This document shows positions 7,787 through 15,572 of a stretch of 22,502 nt of DNA, piece after piece. Every line of letters begins with the position of its first letter. Position 1 is the stretch's first letter. The position numbers and the translations under genes were made by a program. The stretch lies in NCBI GenBank assembly GCA_964609675.1, contig CAZSRX010000047.1:1-22502 (forward strand). The letters run 5' to 3'. Under the pieces are notes generated by a model. It made no database searches. It had not been told where the DNA came from and saw only the letters and a program-made list of their open reading frames with translations. The stretch is from CAZSRX01 sp964609675 [NCBI: uncultured Bacteroidota bacterium]. GTDB lineage: Bacteria > CLD3 > SB21.

Positions 7787-9349
7787 CTAACCGATAAATG
7801 GATTGTTATAGGTTTCCTGTTTCAACTTTGGCAGTTCTTTGTCTTGCTCTTTATCAAGTGGTTCGGGTTCATCTTTAGATGCAGAAACTGCACGACTTTT
7901 TGCCCACTTCCGCATTTTCTCTATGGTTTCGTGCATTGTTCTTGAAAGCGGAAATGTTTTGCCAATGGCTTCTAAGATGTCATCTTCATTAACTTCTCTT
8001 TCTTTATCATACGCCTGAAACAACGCTTCTTTTACAACTTCCTCCAGCTCAGCTCCTGAAAAACCCCTACTCTTTTTAGCAAGCTCCTGTGTATTGAATT
8101 TTTCTGGTTTTCTGTTTTTCTTTTTCAAATGGATTTTAATAATTTCTTCTCTTTCTTTCTCGGTCGGTAAGTCCACAAAGAAGATTTCATCAACACGCCC
8201 TTTTCGGAGCAATTCAGGTGGTAGTTGTGAAATATCATTAGCCGTTGCTACCACAAAAACAGGTTTTGTTTTTTCCTGCATCCAGGTCAGGAATGTTCCT
8301 AATACTCTAGCAGTTGTTCCACCGTCTGTACCGCCAGAAGAAGAAATTCCTGACATGCCCTTTTCTATTTCATCAATCCATAAAATAGAAGGAGCAATGG
8401 CTTCGGCAATTTTTAAAGCCTCTCGAATATTGCTTTCTGACTCTCCAACAATACCACCAAATATTTTGCCCATGTCTAAACGCAACAAAGGAAAATGCCA
8501 TTCATTTCCAATTGCCTTGGCTGTCAAACTTTTACCAGTACCTGGAATACCCAGTAGCAAAATACCTCTCGGATAAGTTAAACCAAAATCTTTTGCTCCT
8601 TTGTCAAAACCTCTTCCTCGCTTAATTAACCAATCTTTTAGGTTTGATAATCCTCCTACATCAGTCATTGTCTCTTTGGGGTGATAATATTCCAAATATC
8701 CACTTTTTTTGATTACATTTTCTTTTTCACGAATTACTAAAGGAACTTCTGTACTGGAAAGGCTTCCACTCTCGATATAAGCCAATGAAAATGCTTTTTC
8801 TGCTTCCATTATTGTTAAGCCCAAAGCTGCTTCAATCAAATCGTGGTCAGGGTCTTCTGGATTTTGAATTCCATATTCATTACAAACTTTTTTGTAAATC
8901 GCTTTAATGTCTTCAAACCCAGGGTAAGGTAATTCAAGAATATGAACCTCTTTTTCGAGTTCTTTAGAGAGTTGTCGGAATGGTTGTGAAAGCACCAAAG
9001 TTTTATCCTTGGAATCATTTAATGCAAGGTTTCTAAGGGTTTTAATAGTGCCTGGATTGTGTTCTGTTAAGTCAGGATGAAAATCTTCTAATAATAATAT
9101 GATTTTATCTTTTTCTTTGAAAAAAACCAATGCCGAATCGGGAGCCTGAGCTCCTTCATCTTCTGTTTGAAATTTTCGATTAACAGAATCCCACTTTTTG
9201 ATTCCTTCAACTCTGTTCCAAATGAACAAGTCTTTTTCTAACTCCTTTGCAGCCTTTACCAGCATTGCGTGAATTCTCAAAGTTTCGTAACTGATAATCT
9301 GTATCAGTTTTATATTTGCTTTGATAAGGTTTATAATGTCTTCTTCCAT
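7787..9349 (-). CDS. ycf46: Ycf46-type AAA+ ATPase
   Basis: The 520-residue protein matches the Ycf46 family in length and layout. A degenerate AAA-like N-terminal half (about 1-200) includes the family's 'LSxELEKEVHILELPYPG' segment (127-144). An active C-terminal AAA+ module follows: Walker A GIPGTGKS (267-274), 'FGGIVGESESNIREAL' pore/helix segment (297-312), Walker B ILWIDE (322-327), sensor 1 ATAND (368-372), 'LPPELLRKGRVDE' with candidate arginine fingers R382/R385 (376-388), and sensor 2 GFSGAE (429-434). A charged tail with P/E/K repeats ends in NNPFIG. Family members are hexameric remodelling ATPases of poorly known role, best known from cyanobacteria and red-algal plastids. Here the context is not photosynthetic. 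It is the first gene of the operon and has no Shine-Dalgarno sequence. Confidence 0.9.
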   Translation of the reverse strand: MEEDIINLIKANIKLIQIISYETLRIHAMLVKAAKELEKDLFIWNRVEGIKKWDSVNRKFQTEDEGAQAPDSALVFFKEKDKIILLLEDFHPDLTEHNPGTIKTLRNLALNDSKDKTLVLSQPFRQLSKELEKEVHILELPYPGFEDIKAIYKKVCNEYGIQNPEDPDHDLIEAALGLTIMEAEKAFSLAYIESGSLSSTEVPLVIREKENVIKKSGYLEYYHPKETMTDVGGLSNLKDWLIKRGRGFDKGAKDFGLTYPRGILLLGIPGTGKSLTAKAIGNEWHFPLLRLDMGKIFGGIVGESESNIREALKIAEAIAPSILWIDEIEKGMSGISSSGGTDGGTTARVLGTFLTWMQEKTKPVFVVATANDISQLPPELLRKGRVDEIFFVDLPTEKEREEIIKIHLKKKNRKPEKFNTQELAKKSRGFSGAELEEVVKEALFQAYDKEREVNEDDILEAIGKTFPLSRTMHETIEKMRKWAKSRAVSASKDEPEPLDKEQDKELPKLKQETYNNPFIG

Positions 9350-9380
9350 AGATATAGAATTTTTAATTAATAAAATTTTG

Positions 9381-9415
9381 TGAAATACTGGTAATATTTC
9401 ATAAGAAAATGAAAT
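9381..9415. repeat. Three alternating TGAAAT half-sites: candidate operator
   Basis: TGAAATA at 9381-9387 pairs with TATTTCA at 9395-9401 (7 bp, 7-nt spacer). ATTTCAT at 9396-9402 pairs with ATGAAAT at 9409-9415 (7 bp, 6-nt spacer). Both inverted repeats are perfect and share the middle arm, so the half-site TGAAAT occurs three times in alternating orientation. The array covers the -10 box, most of the spacer and the probable start point of the operon promoter, as expected for a repressor operator. No candidate transcription factor is encoded nearby except perhaps the winged-helix-like 504-residue protein. Confidence 0.4.
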
Positions 9416-9426
9416 TTTGGTTACAA
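9398..9426 (-). promoter_or_regulatory. Candidate promoter of the island operon
   Basis: On the minus strand, TTGTAA (9426-9421) and TATGAA (9403-9398) are separated by 17 nt. Each box matches the sigma70 consensus at 4 of 6 positions. The expected transcription start would be near 9391, about 40 nt before the AAA ATG. The match is modest and the region is AT-rich, so chance occurrence is possible. Confidence 0.35.
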
Positions 9427-9514
9427 TTAATTACGGTATAATTTAAGCGAATTTTTTCTTTTCTGCTTTGGAATATTTCCGGGGTTGATAATCGGTCTTC
9501 CAGGGTTGAATATT

Positions 9515-10504
9515 TTACTCCTTCAAAATTTTGTTTTCAACCGAATCAGCGCAACCGGCATAGGCGTGGACTTTATTTCTACCGGTTTTTTTGGCCTCAT
9601 ACAGCGCGGTGTCGCTGCAATGAATCAGGGCCATTTCGTTGTCGGCGTCGGAAGGAAAAGCGGCGATGCCGGCGCTGATGCGGATTTCAAACGGTTCGGC
9701 GACGCCGTCCATGCGGAACCTCTGCTGGTCAATCTGCGCGCGGATCCGGTCGAGAACCAAGACGGCGTCGGCTTTGGCGGTAACCGGCATGATCACGGCA
9801 AATTCCTCGCCGCCGTAGCGGCAGACGATGTCCTGGATGCGCAGGGATTTTTTAATAAACTGAGCCACCGCGCGGAGCACAAAGTCGCCGGCCTGATGGC
9901 CATACGAGTCGTTGAAATGCTTGAAGAAGTCAATGTCGATCATGGCAAGCGCGAGCGCATGCCGGTGCCGCCGGGCGCGGGAAAACTCCACTTCGATGCG
10001 GCCGTTGAAGTAACGCCGGTTGTAGATTTCGGTCAGCGCGTCGATGTGGGTCAGCCGGGTAAAACCGCGGGATACTTCCACCGCCCGCTCCACGCGCGCC
10101 AGCAGTTCCTCAAGGTCGAACGGTTTCATCAGCAGGCCGTCACCGCCGGCGCGGAACACGTCAATGCGGGTCTGCCGGTCGTTCAGGCCCGTGATTACAT
10201 TAATGGGAATCATCATGGTTCCCGCGCGCCGCCGCAGTTCCCGGGTCACTGCCAGCCCGTCCATACCCGGCAGCCGCAGGTCCAAAAGGATCATGTCCGG
10301 CTTTTCGCTGGTGGCTTTTTCCAGCCCTTCCGGTCCATTATCGGCTTCGAGTATCTCATAGCCCTTGCTTCTCAGGAATTGGGCAACCGGCTGACGGATG
10401 AGCGCGTCGTCTTCGATGATCAGGATGCGGCGGCTAAGACCGTTGTCATCCATTACCGGATCGGCATTGGGGGTTTCCATCGGGTTCGGTTCGGCATCGG
10501 ACAT
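9515..10504 (-). CDS. REC-GGDEF response regulator, diguanylate cyclase
   Basis: The 329-residue protein has a receiver domain (about 25-145) with acidic pocket E31/D32/D33, phosphoacceptor D75 (in LLDLRLPGMDG), T105 and K127. A GGDEF domain (about 150-315) follows, with active-site GGEEF at 231-235. An intact inhibitory I-site RxxD (R222-D225) lies five residues before it. It should make cyclic di-GMP on phosphorylation, with product feedback. No sensor kinase is adjacent. The first 23 residues are a disordered P/N/E-rich leader. The gene begins 31 nt after the vWA stop, same strand, so the two are probably cotranscribed. The domain is complete. Composition drops sharply in the last codons before the stop, next to the island. 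Confidence 0.92.
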   Translation of the reverse strand: MSDAEPNPMETPNADPVMDDNGLSRRILIIEDDALIRQPVAQFLRSKGYEILEADNGPEGLEKATSEKPDMILLDLRLPGMDGLAVTRELRRRAGTMMIPINVITGLNDRQTRIDVFRAGGDGLLMKPFDLEELLARVERAVEVSRGFTRLTHIDALTEIYNRRYFNGRIEVEFSRARRHRHALALAMIDIDFFKHFNDSYGHQAGDFVLRAVAQFIKKSLRIQDIVCRYGGEEFAVIMPVTAKADAVLVLDRIRAQIDQQRFRMDGVAEPFEIRISAGIAAFPSDADNEMALIHCSDTALYEAKKTGRNKVHAYAGCADSVENKILKE

Positions 10505-10535
10505 AGGCAGAGTCGTTGAAGGTGAAAGCGGCCGT

Positions 10536-11327
10536 TCAGTCGCTGAGATTCTGAAGGAGTTTGCGTTTGGATTCGGTTAATATGCCTTTTTGCCGGAGTT
10601 CCTCCGTGTAAGCTCTGAGCAGCAGCGGGCTGGATTCTTTGATGCTGACCGCTACGAGCAGTTCGGTCAGGTCATGAATCGCTTCGAGCGTAACGAATTG
10701 CCCTCCGCTGCGCGAGGCCAGCCATTCGAACGTGCTCCGGGTTTCGGTAACATTGTTGCAAAGCACGGTATAGATTTTCACCTGTTTCTCGACAAGCCGG
10801 TTGGTTTCCTCGCGGTAGTTGCGGCCGCTGGTGCATTCGTCGTAGCTGTCCATGACGCCGTGCGGCGGCTTGTCGCCGATTACAATCACCGCTTTGCCTT
10901 TTGCGTTATGGCTCCAGTCGAGCTGGTTGGCTTCATAGAGCGCGCATTCCACGGCTTCCGGTCCGCCGCCGCCTACTCCGGGTTCAATAGCGGGCGATTT
11001 GAGAAAACGAACAATCTCCTCTTCCTTATCGGTCAGCGGCTGCGTTTTCGTCACGTACGGGCCCTGTTCGTGGTCCTTGTAAACAATCACGCCGATCCGC
11101 GCGCCGGGCACCCGCCGGAAGATTTCCCTGACAATCAGCTCTACATGCACCTGGACTTCCGAAAGGTACTGGTCCATGCTGCCGGTGGTATCAAACATAA
11201 AGACGACTTCCAGGTCAGAGGTTTTTTTAACCTTGTCTAGAATCGGTTTCGCCAGGGCTTTATGCTCGGATATCTTTTTCAGGAGAACTTCTTTTTCTTT
11301 TTTTATAATTTCCTGGCTCATGGTCAT
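10536..11327 (-). CDS. von Willebrand factor A domain protein
   Basis: The 263-residue cytoplasmic protein (no signal peptide or membrane segment) has a vWA domain at about 38-230. The MIDAS metal site is the variant DTTGS (46-50), with the further features KDH (D85), GGGPEAVECAL (121-130) and IVIGDKPPHG (148-157). The 'GGGxPEAVExAL' form resembles vWA domains found next to alpha-kinases. No kinase is present here. A charged helix (about 5-35) precedes the domain, and a basic helical tail follows it. Role unknown; a Mg2+-dependent protein-interaction module is the general expectation. The start could be M1 (11327) or M3 (11321); neither has a clear Shine-Dalgarno sequence. It is coupled with the downstream GGDEF gene, suggesting a link to c-di-GMP signalling. 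Confidence 0.85.
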   Translation of the reverse strand: MTMSQEIIKKEKEVLLKKISEHKALAKPILDKVKKTSDLEVVFMFDTTGSMDQYLSEVQVHVELIVREIFRRVPGARIGVIVYKDHEQGPYVTKTQPLTDKEEEIVRFLKSPAIEPGVGGGGPEAVECALYEANQLDWSHNAKGKAVIVIGDKPPHGVMDSYDECTSGRNYREETNRLVEKQVKIYTVLCNNVTETRSTFEWLASRSGGQFVTLEAIHDLTELLVAVSIKESSPLLLRAYTEELRQKGILTESKRKLLQNLSD

Positions 11328-11338
11328 TGCCCGTTAAC

Positions 11339-11390
11339 TGGTATAAGCGGTTATTCGCCAATATACCATTTTTTGAACAGAAATGGTATA
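11339..11390. repeat. Alternating TGGTATA inverted repeats between fabI and the vWA gene
   Basis: TGGTATA at 11339-11345 is inverted at 11362-11368 (7 bp, perfect). The same middle arm forms a perfect 10-bp stem, TATACCATTT (11362-11371) with AAATGGTATA (11381-11390), around a 9-nt loop. The two stems exclude each other. On the minus strand the T-run lies before rather than after the stem, so it is not a classical terminator of fabI. It could be an operator for the vWA-GGDEF unit, which starts 12 bp away, or an RNA switch. Confidence 0.4.
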
Positions 11391-11423
11391 AAAAAAAAGA
11401 CAGTTTCAAAAAACAGTTTACAC

Positions 11424-12191
11424 TTACATACCGGTGATATTATATCCGCAGTCCACATGCAGGATTTCGCCGGTGATGCCGCTGGCCCAAGGGCTGCAGA
11501 GGAACAGGCCGGCGTTGCCGATTTCCTCCGTTTCGACATTACGGCGCAGCGGGGCGCGTTCGGGAATGATATCGAGAATTTTGGTGAAGCCGGGAACGCC
11601 GCGCGCGGCCAGAGTGTTGACGGGACCCGCGGATATTGCGTTGACGCGGATATTCATCGGGCCGAGATCCGCGGCGAGATAGCGCACGCTGGCTTCCAGC
11701 GAGGCCTTGGCGGCGCCCATCACGTGGTAATTCGGCACGACTTTTTCCGAGCCGTAATACGTCAGCGCGAGGATGGTGCCCCCGCGCCGCCGCATGAGCG
11801 GATACGCCTCTCGGGCCAGGGCAATCAGCGAGTACGCGCTGATATCGTGCGCAATCCGGAAACCGTCGCGGCTGGACAGGTGAAAATCTTTCTTCAGTTC
11901 GTCCTTGACGGCATAGGCGATGGAATGCACGACAAAATCCAGATGATGCATCACGACGCGCAGTTGTTCAAATAAATTATGAATGTCCTCTTCGTTTGTG
12001 ACATCGCACGGATACACCCATTCCGAGTCCAACTCCGCGGCAATATCCTCCACATTGCGCCGGAGCCGTTCGCCCTGATAGGTAAATGCCAGCTCGGCAC
12101 CTTCGCGTCGTAGCGCCCGCGCGATGGCATGCGCAATGCTGGCCTTATTGGCTACACCGCATATTAAACCCTGTTTGCCCTGCATGATCAT
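11424..12191 (-). CDS. fabI: Enoyl-[acyl-carrier-protein] reductase (NADH)
   Basis: FabI performs the last reduction of each fatty-acid elongation cycle, converting enoyl-ACP to acyl-ACP. The protein shows the short-chain-dehydrogenase N-terminus of the family, GVANKASIAHAIA, in which the glycine motif is spread out as in FabI. The catalytic pair lies in Y(Y)GSEKVVPNYHVMGAAK, the FabI Tyr-x6-Lys signature. 'ISAGPVNTLAARGVPGF' and the C-terminal 'GITGEILHVDCGYNITGM' are also typical. The chosen start at 12191 (255 aa) has AAAGGAG with an 8-nt gap. An upstream in-frame TTG at 12209 would overlap that site and is rejected. It is transcribed away from rel across a 267-bp AT-rich gap. Confidence 0.95.
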   Translation of the reverse strand: MIMQGKQGLICGVANKASIAHAIARALRREGAELAFTYQGERLRRNVEDIAAELDSEWVYPCDVTNEEDIHNLFEQLRVVMHHLDFVVHSIAYAVKDELKKDFHLSSRDGFRIAHDISAYSLIALAREAYPLMRRRGGTILALTYYGSEKVVPNYHVMGAAKASLEASVRYLAADLGPMNIRVNAISAGPVNTLAARGVPGFTKILDIIPERAPLRRNVETEEIGNAGLFLCSPWASGITGEILHVDCGYNITGM

Positions 12192-12458
12192 ATCCCTGTC
12201 TCCTTTCAATTAGGTAAAAAAAACCGTTACAACATAAGGAATTTTTCATGTAAAATAAAATTTATTTAAAAAAAACTTGTTCACTATGATGCAATTATTT
12301 ATATTAATATAATGTATGATGCCTTCATCTTATCTTATAACGCACGACGTTAGAATTATTTCAACGAAGATGTTTTTAATGTAATTATATCCTGTGAGCG
12401 GGAACGACGCAATGAGTGATTGTGAAAATAGGTTCCTGCCCCGGCGCAAAAATCCTAT
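12192..12458. promoter_or_regulatory. Divergent fabI / rel intergenic region
   Basis: This AT-rich stretch must hold the promoters of both fabI (minus) and rel (plus). The fabI Shine-Dalgarno sequence AAAGGAG lies at its left edge. A TATAAT hexamer at 12308-12313 overlaps the palindrome ATATTAATAT (12301-12310). It could be a -10 box for rel, but no convincing -35 lies upstream. No riboswitch-like or terminator structure was seen. rel itself has no clear Shine-Dalgarno sequence before 12459. Confidence 0.3.
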
Positions 12459-14780
12459 ATGAGTTCTGATATAAAAAACACACACGCAAAAACCGGCCAG
12501 CAGACTTCAGCCGAAGTAAAAGCCGGTGCAGTTCAAAGCTCCGGCAATGAGTCCAGCATACCTGCTGTGGACGTATCGCGTTATGATAAAGCGTATTATG
12601 AGAATCAATTCGCCGATATTTTAAAAGACATCAGCGGTTATATCCGGCCGGCCGACCTGAATCTGCTTCGCGAAGCTTTTGAATACAGTTATGCGCGGCA
12701 TCATGACCAGTATCGTAAATCCGGGCTGCCGTATTTTGACCATCTGATCGAGGTCGTTAAAATTCTCGCGCAGCAGCAGATGGATGTACAGACTTTAGCG
12801 GCGGCGTTTCTTCACGATGTCATCGAAGACACCAATATTTCGTACGAGCAGGTGCGCCACAAATTCGGCTCGGAAGTCGCCGATTTGGTTGACGGCGTAA
12901 CGAAGATCGGCGGATTCCATTTCAGCAGCCTTGAAATTTCGCAGGCGGAAAATTACCGAAAGATGCTTTTATCGCTGATTAAGGATATCCGGGTGATTAT
13001 CATCAAGCTGGCGGATCGGCTCCACAACATGCGCACCATCGAATCGCTGCCGCGGAAGAAGCAGGAACGAATTGCTATCGAAACCCGCGACGTCTATGCT
13101 CCGCTGGCGCACCGCTTCGGCATGGCGCGTATCCGGTGGGAACTGGAAGATCTGGTCCTCAAAACCCTTGACCCGGAAGCCTATAACGAACTGTCACGGC
13201 TCATATCCGAAAACCGCCAAGCCCGTGAAAATTATATTGAAACCGTCGCGCGGCCGATCCGCAACAAACTAACCGAATTTAACGTGCAGCATCAGATTAC
13301 CGGCCGGCCAAAGCATTTTTACAGCATCTACAACAAGATGAAGAAACGCGGCAAGCCTTTTCAGGAAATCTATGACCTGCTGGCTATCCGCATTATCGTC
13401 GAACATAAGGAGGACTGCTATAACGCGCTCGGCATCGTCCACAGCACCTACAAGCCCGTGAATGAGCGTTTCAAGGATTATATTGCCGTGCCGAAGATCA
13501 ACGGGTACCGGTCCATCCACACTACGGTCATCGGCCCCGATGGTAAAATGGTGGAAATCCAGATCCGGTCGCGCGAGATGCACCAGATTGCCGAGGAAGG
13601 GATCGCCGCCCACTGGTTGTACAAAGAAAACCGTATGGAGATGAATCAGTTCGACAAACAGATCGGATGGATCCGCCAGTTGATTGACCGGCAGAGCGAA
13701 CCGGGCGATTTTGTGGAAGACCTGAAGATCGACCTGTTCCGCGACGAAGTGTTTGTGTTCACGCCCAAGGGCGATCTCCTGCAACTGCCGGCCGGCTCTA
13801 CGCCTATTGATCTCGCGTTTGCCGTGCACTCGGAAGTCGGTACGCACTGTATCGGCGCCAAAGTCAACGGCAAGGTCGTTCCCCTGCACAGCGAGCTCCA
13901 GAGCGGCGTCCAGGTGGAGATTATTACTTCCGAACAGCAAACGCCCAGTATCCACTGGCTTGAGATCGTAAAGACCAGCAAGGCGCGCAACTACATCCGG
14001 CGCTACTTCCGCAATACCGAACTCGAACAGAGCATCGCGCTCGGCAAGGACCTGCTGATTCAAGAACTGCGACACCAGGGAATCCGCCAGTCGCTGGCTT
14101 CGCTGCACGAAGAACTGGTGCGTCTCATGGAAGATCTGAAGTACGAAAGCTTAGATATGATGTTCTCCGGCATCGGACGCGGCATTCATTCGGTGCAGGG
14201 ACTGGTTCAGAAGATCGCTGGATTTATTGATCCGGAAAAGAAAGAGCAGACCCCGTCATTTTTCAAGCGTCTTATTCACCGTTCGCCGCGCGAGACCGAA
14301 GGCATTACCGTCGACGGTATGGATAATATGATGATCCATTTTGCCGGCTGCTGCAACCCGATACCGGGCGACGCCATCATCGGATATGTTACCCGCGGCA
14401 CGGGCATCAACATCCACCGCAGCGACTGCATCAATATTATCGAAGCGGCTAAAAAAGAGCCGGACCGCGCCGTACAGGTATCCTGGTCGGTGGACGACAC
14501 CAAGACTTTTCATGTGCAGATCCGCGTCGTCGGCACCGATCGCAAGAATTTTCTCAGCGATGTCACCCAGAAAATATCCACAACCGACACCAATATCGCT
14601 TCGGCGGCGATGAAAACCACCGGCAATGAAAATGTAATAGATTTTATCATACAGGTACGCAACAACAAGCATCTGGCGATGATCCTGGACCGCATACGCA
14701 AGGTACCGGGCGTCATCCACGCCCAGCGGGTCGATATGATATCGATCGGCAAAACCAGGTCGCCGGAGACGAAGGAGTGA
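12459..14780 (+). CDS. rel: Bifunctional (p)ppGpp synthetase/hydrolase, Rel/SpoT family
   Basis: This 773-residue protein makes and degrades the alarmone (p)ppGpp. The hydrolase HD domain (about 75-215) shows YFDHLIEV, the HD dyad H119-D120 in FLHDVIEDT, and KLADRLHNMRT. The synthetase domain (about 270-390) contains IYDLLAIRI, GYRSIHTTV and EIQIRSREMHQIAEEGIAAHW. Its RFKD (337-340) is the positively charged RxKD form found in bifunctional Rel/SpoT rather than the ExDD of monofunctional RelA. A TGS domain (about 428-488), the 'GCCNPIPGD' zinc-finger/CC segment and a C-terminal ACT domain (about 690-765) complete the long-Rel layout. The first 40 residues are a polar, low-complexity extension before the conserved region. 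It heads a plus-strand run; the hydrolase gene starts 21 nt downstream. Confidence 0.96.
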   Translation: MSSDIKNTHAKTGQQTSAEVKAGAVQSSGNESSIPAVDVSRYDKAYYENQFADILKDISGYIRPADLNLLREAFEYSYARHHDQYRKSGLPYFDHLIEVVKILAQQQMDVQTLAAAFLHDVIEDTNISYEQVRHKFGSEVADLVDGVTKIGGFHFSSLEISQAENYRKMLLSLIKDIRVIIIKLADRLHNMRTIESLPRKKQERIAIETRDVYAPLAHRFGMARIRWELEDLVLKTLDPEAYNELSRLISENRQARENYIETVARPIRNKLTEFNVQHQITGRPKHFYSIYNKMKKRGKPFQEIYDLLAIRIIVEHKEDCYNALGIVHSTYKPVNERFKDYIAVPKINGYRSIHTTVIGPDGKMVEIQIRSREMHQIAEEGIAAHWLYKENRMEMNQFDKQIGWIRQLIDRQSEPGDFVEDLKIDLFRDEVFVFTPKGDLLQLPAGSTPIDLAFAVHSEVGTHCIGAKVNGKVVPLHSELQSGVQVEIITSEQQTPSIHWLEIVKTSKARNYIRRYFRNTELEQSIALGKDLLIQELRHQGIRQSLASLHEELVRLMEDLKYESLDMMFSGIGRGIHSVQGLVQKIAGFIDPEKKEQTPSFFKRLIHRSPRETEGITVDGMDNMMIHFAGCCNPIPGDAIIGYVTRGTGINIHRSDCINIIEAAKKEPDRAVQVSWSVDDTKTFHVQIRVVGTDRKNFLSDVTQKISTTDTNIASAAMKTTGNENVIDFIIQVRNNKHLAMILDRIRKVPGVIHAQRVDMISIGKTRSPETKE

Positions 14781-14801
14781 ACGGATATCCCTAAAGACAC
14801 C

Positions 14802-15572
14802 ATGGAAATTCTTTTTCTGGGCACGGGAACCTCGCATGGCGTGCCCATGATCGGTTGCGACTGCGCGACCTGCCGCTCCGACAACCCGAAGGACCGGCGG
14901 CTGCGTACCTCCGTACAGGTGACATTCGCCGACCGGCACGTCCTGATTGACACGGCCACGGATCTCCGTCAGCAATTCCTGAAATTCGGTATCCGGCAGA
15001 TTGACGCCATTCTCTTCACCCATGCGCACGCCGACCATATTTTCGGACTGGACGACACGCGTCCGGTCAACCGCATCAGCCGCGATAAAATACCTTGCTA
15101 CGGCAGTCCGCAGACCATCGAAGAAATCCGGCGGATATATTCCTATGTTTTCGACTATCCCGACATCCCCGGCGGCATTCCCATGATCCGCTTCCATCCC
15201 GTAACCGGCCCGTTTGAACTGTTCGGCGTTAAAGTGCAACCGATAGAAATTCTGCACGGCACAGCGACCATTTATGCCTACCGCATCGGCGACCTGGTCT
15301 ATGCCACCGATTGCAGCGCGATCCCGGAATCGTCCTTCGCGCTGATGGCTGGCGCCGAAATACTGGTGCTGGACTGCCTGCGCCTGCGGCCGCATCCCAC
15401 GCATTTTAATCTGGAACAGGCTGTAACCGCGGCGCAGCGGATCGGAGCGCGTACCACTTATTTTACGCATTTGTCGCATGAGATGGGACATGATGCAGTC
15501 TCCCGCCAATTGCCCGAGCGGATGTTCCTTGCTTATGACGGCCTTACGCTAACCCTACCCAAGGCGTTATGA
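14802..15572 (+). CDS. Metallo-beta-lactamase-fold hydrolase, PhnP-like
   Basis: The 256-residue protein opens with the strand LFLGTGTSHGVP, typical of PhnP-like and related phosphodiesterases. The metal-binding motif is THAHADH (H74, H76, D78, H79). Further ligands are probably H in EILHGT, D in YATDCS and H in the C-terminal 'THLSHEMGHD'. Cysteines C19, C21 and C24 (GCDCATC) match the extra structural zinc site of PhnP-type proteins. It probably cleaves a cyclic phosphodiester. No phn genes are nearby, so the substrate is unclear. Its stop overlaps the next ATG (ATGA, 15569-15572), coupling it to the TPR lipoprotein. Confidence 0.9.
   Translation: MEILFLGTGTSHGVPMIGCDCATCRSDNPKDRRLRTSVQVTFADRHVLIDTATDLRQQFLKFGIRQIDAILFTHAHADHIFGLDDTRPVNRISRDKIPCYGSPQTIEEIRRIYSYVFDYPDIPGGIPMIRFHPVTGPFELFGVKVQPIEILHGTATIYAYRIGDLVYATDCSAIPESSFALMAGAEILVLDCLRLRPHPTHFNLEQAVTAAQRIGARTTYFTHLSHEMGHDAVSRQLPERMFLAYDGLTLTLPKAL

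Noticed and set aside
95-9349. Photosynthesis-related gene cluster
   Set aside because: Ycf46 and Ycf35 names suggest plastids, but no photosystem, pigment or carbon-fixation gene is present and the neighbours are helicase and PLD-like proteins.
9371-9533. AAAATTTTG repeats at 9372-9380 and 9525-9533 as an insertion-site duplication
   Set aside because: Short, self-complementary A/T tracts expected by chance in AT-rich DNA; no left partner can be seen because the island's other end is outside the window.
9485-10519. 344-residue plus-strand frame
   Set aside because: Antisense to the REC-GGDEF gene, whose domains and active-site motifs are complete; the frame shows no family pattern and is a shadow of G+C-rich codons.
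12186-12209. Upstream TTG start for fabI
   Set aside because: The TTG start would place the Shine-Dalgarno AAAGGAG inside the coding region; the ATG at 12191 sits at ideal spacing after it.
13269-14108. 279-residue minus-strand frame
   Set aside because: Lies wholly inside rel on the opposite strand, over its synthetase and TGS domains.
14256-15509. 417-residue minus-strand frame across the rel end and hydrolase gene
   Set aside because: Antisense to two strongly recognised genes (ACT domain of Rel and the HxHxDH hydrolase).
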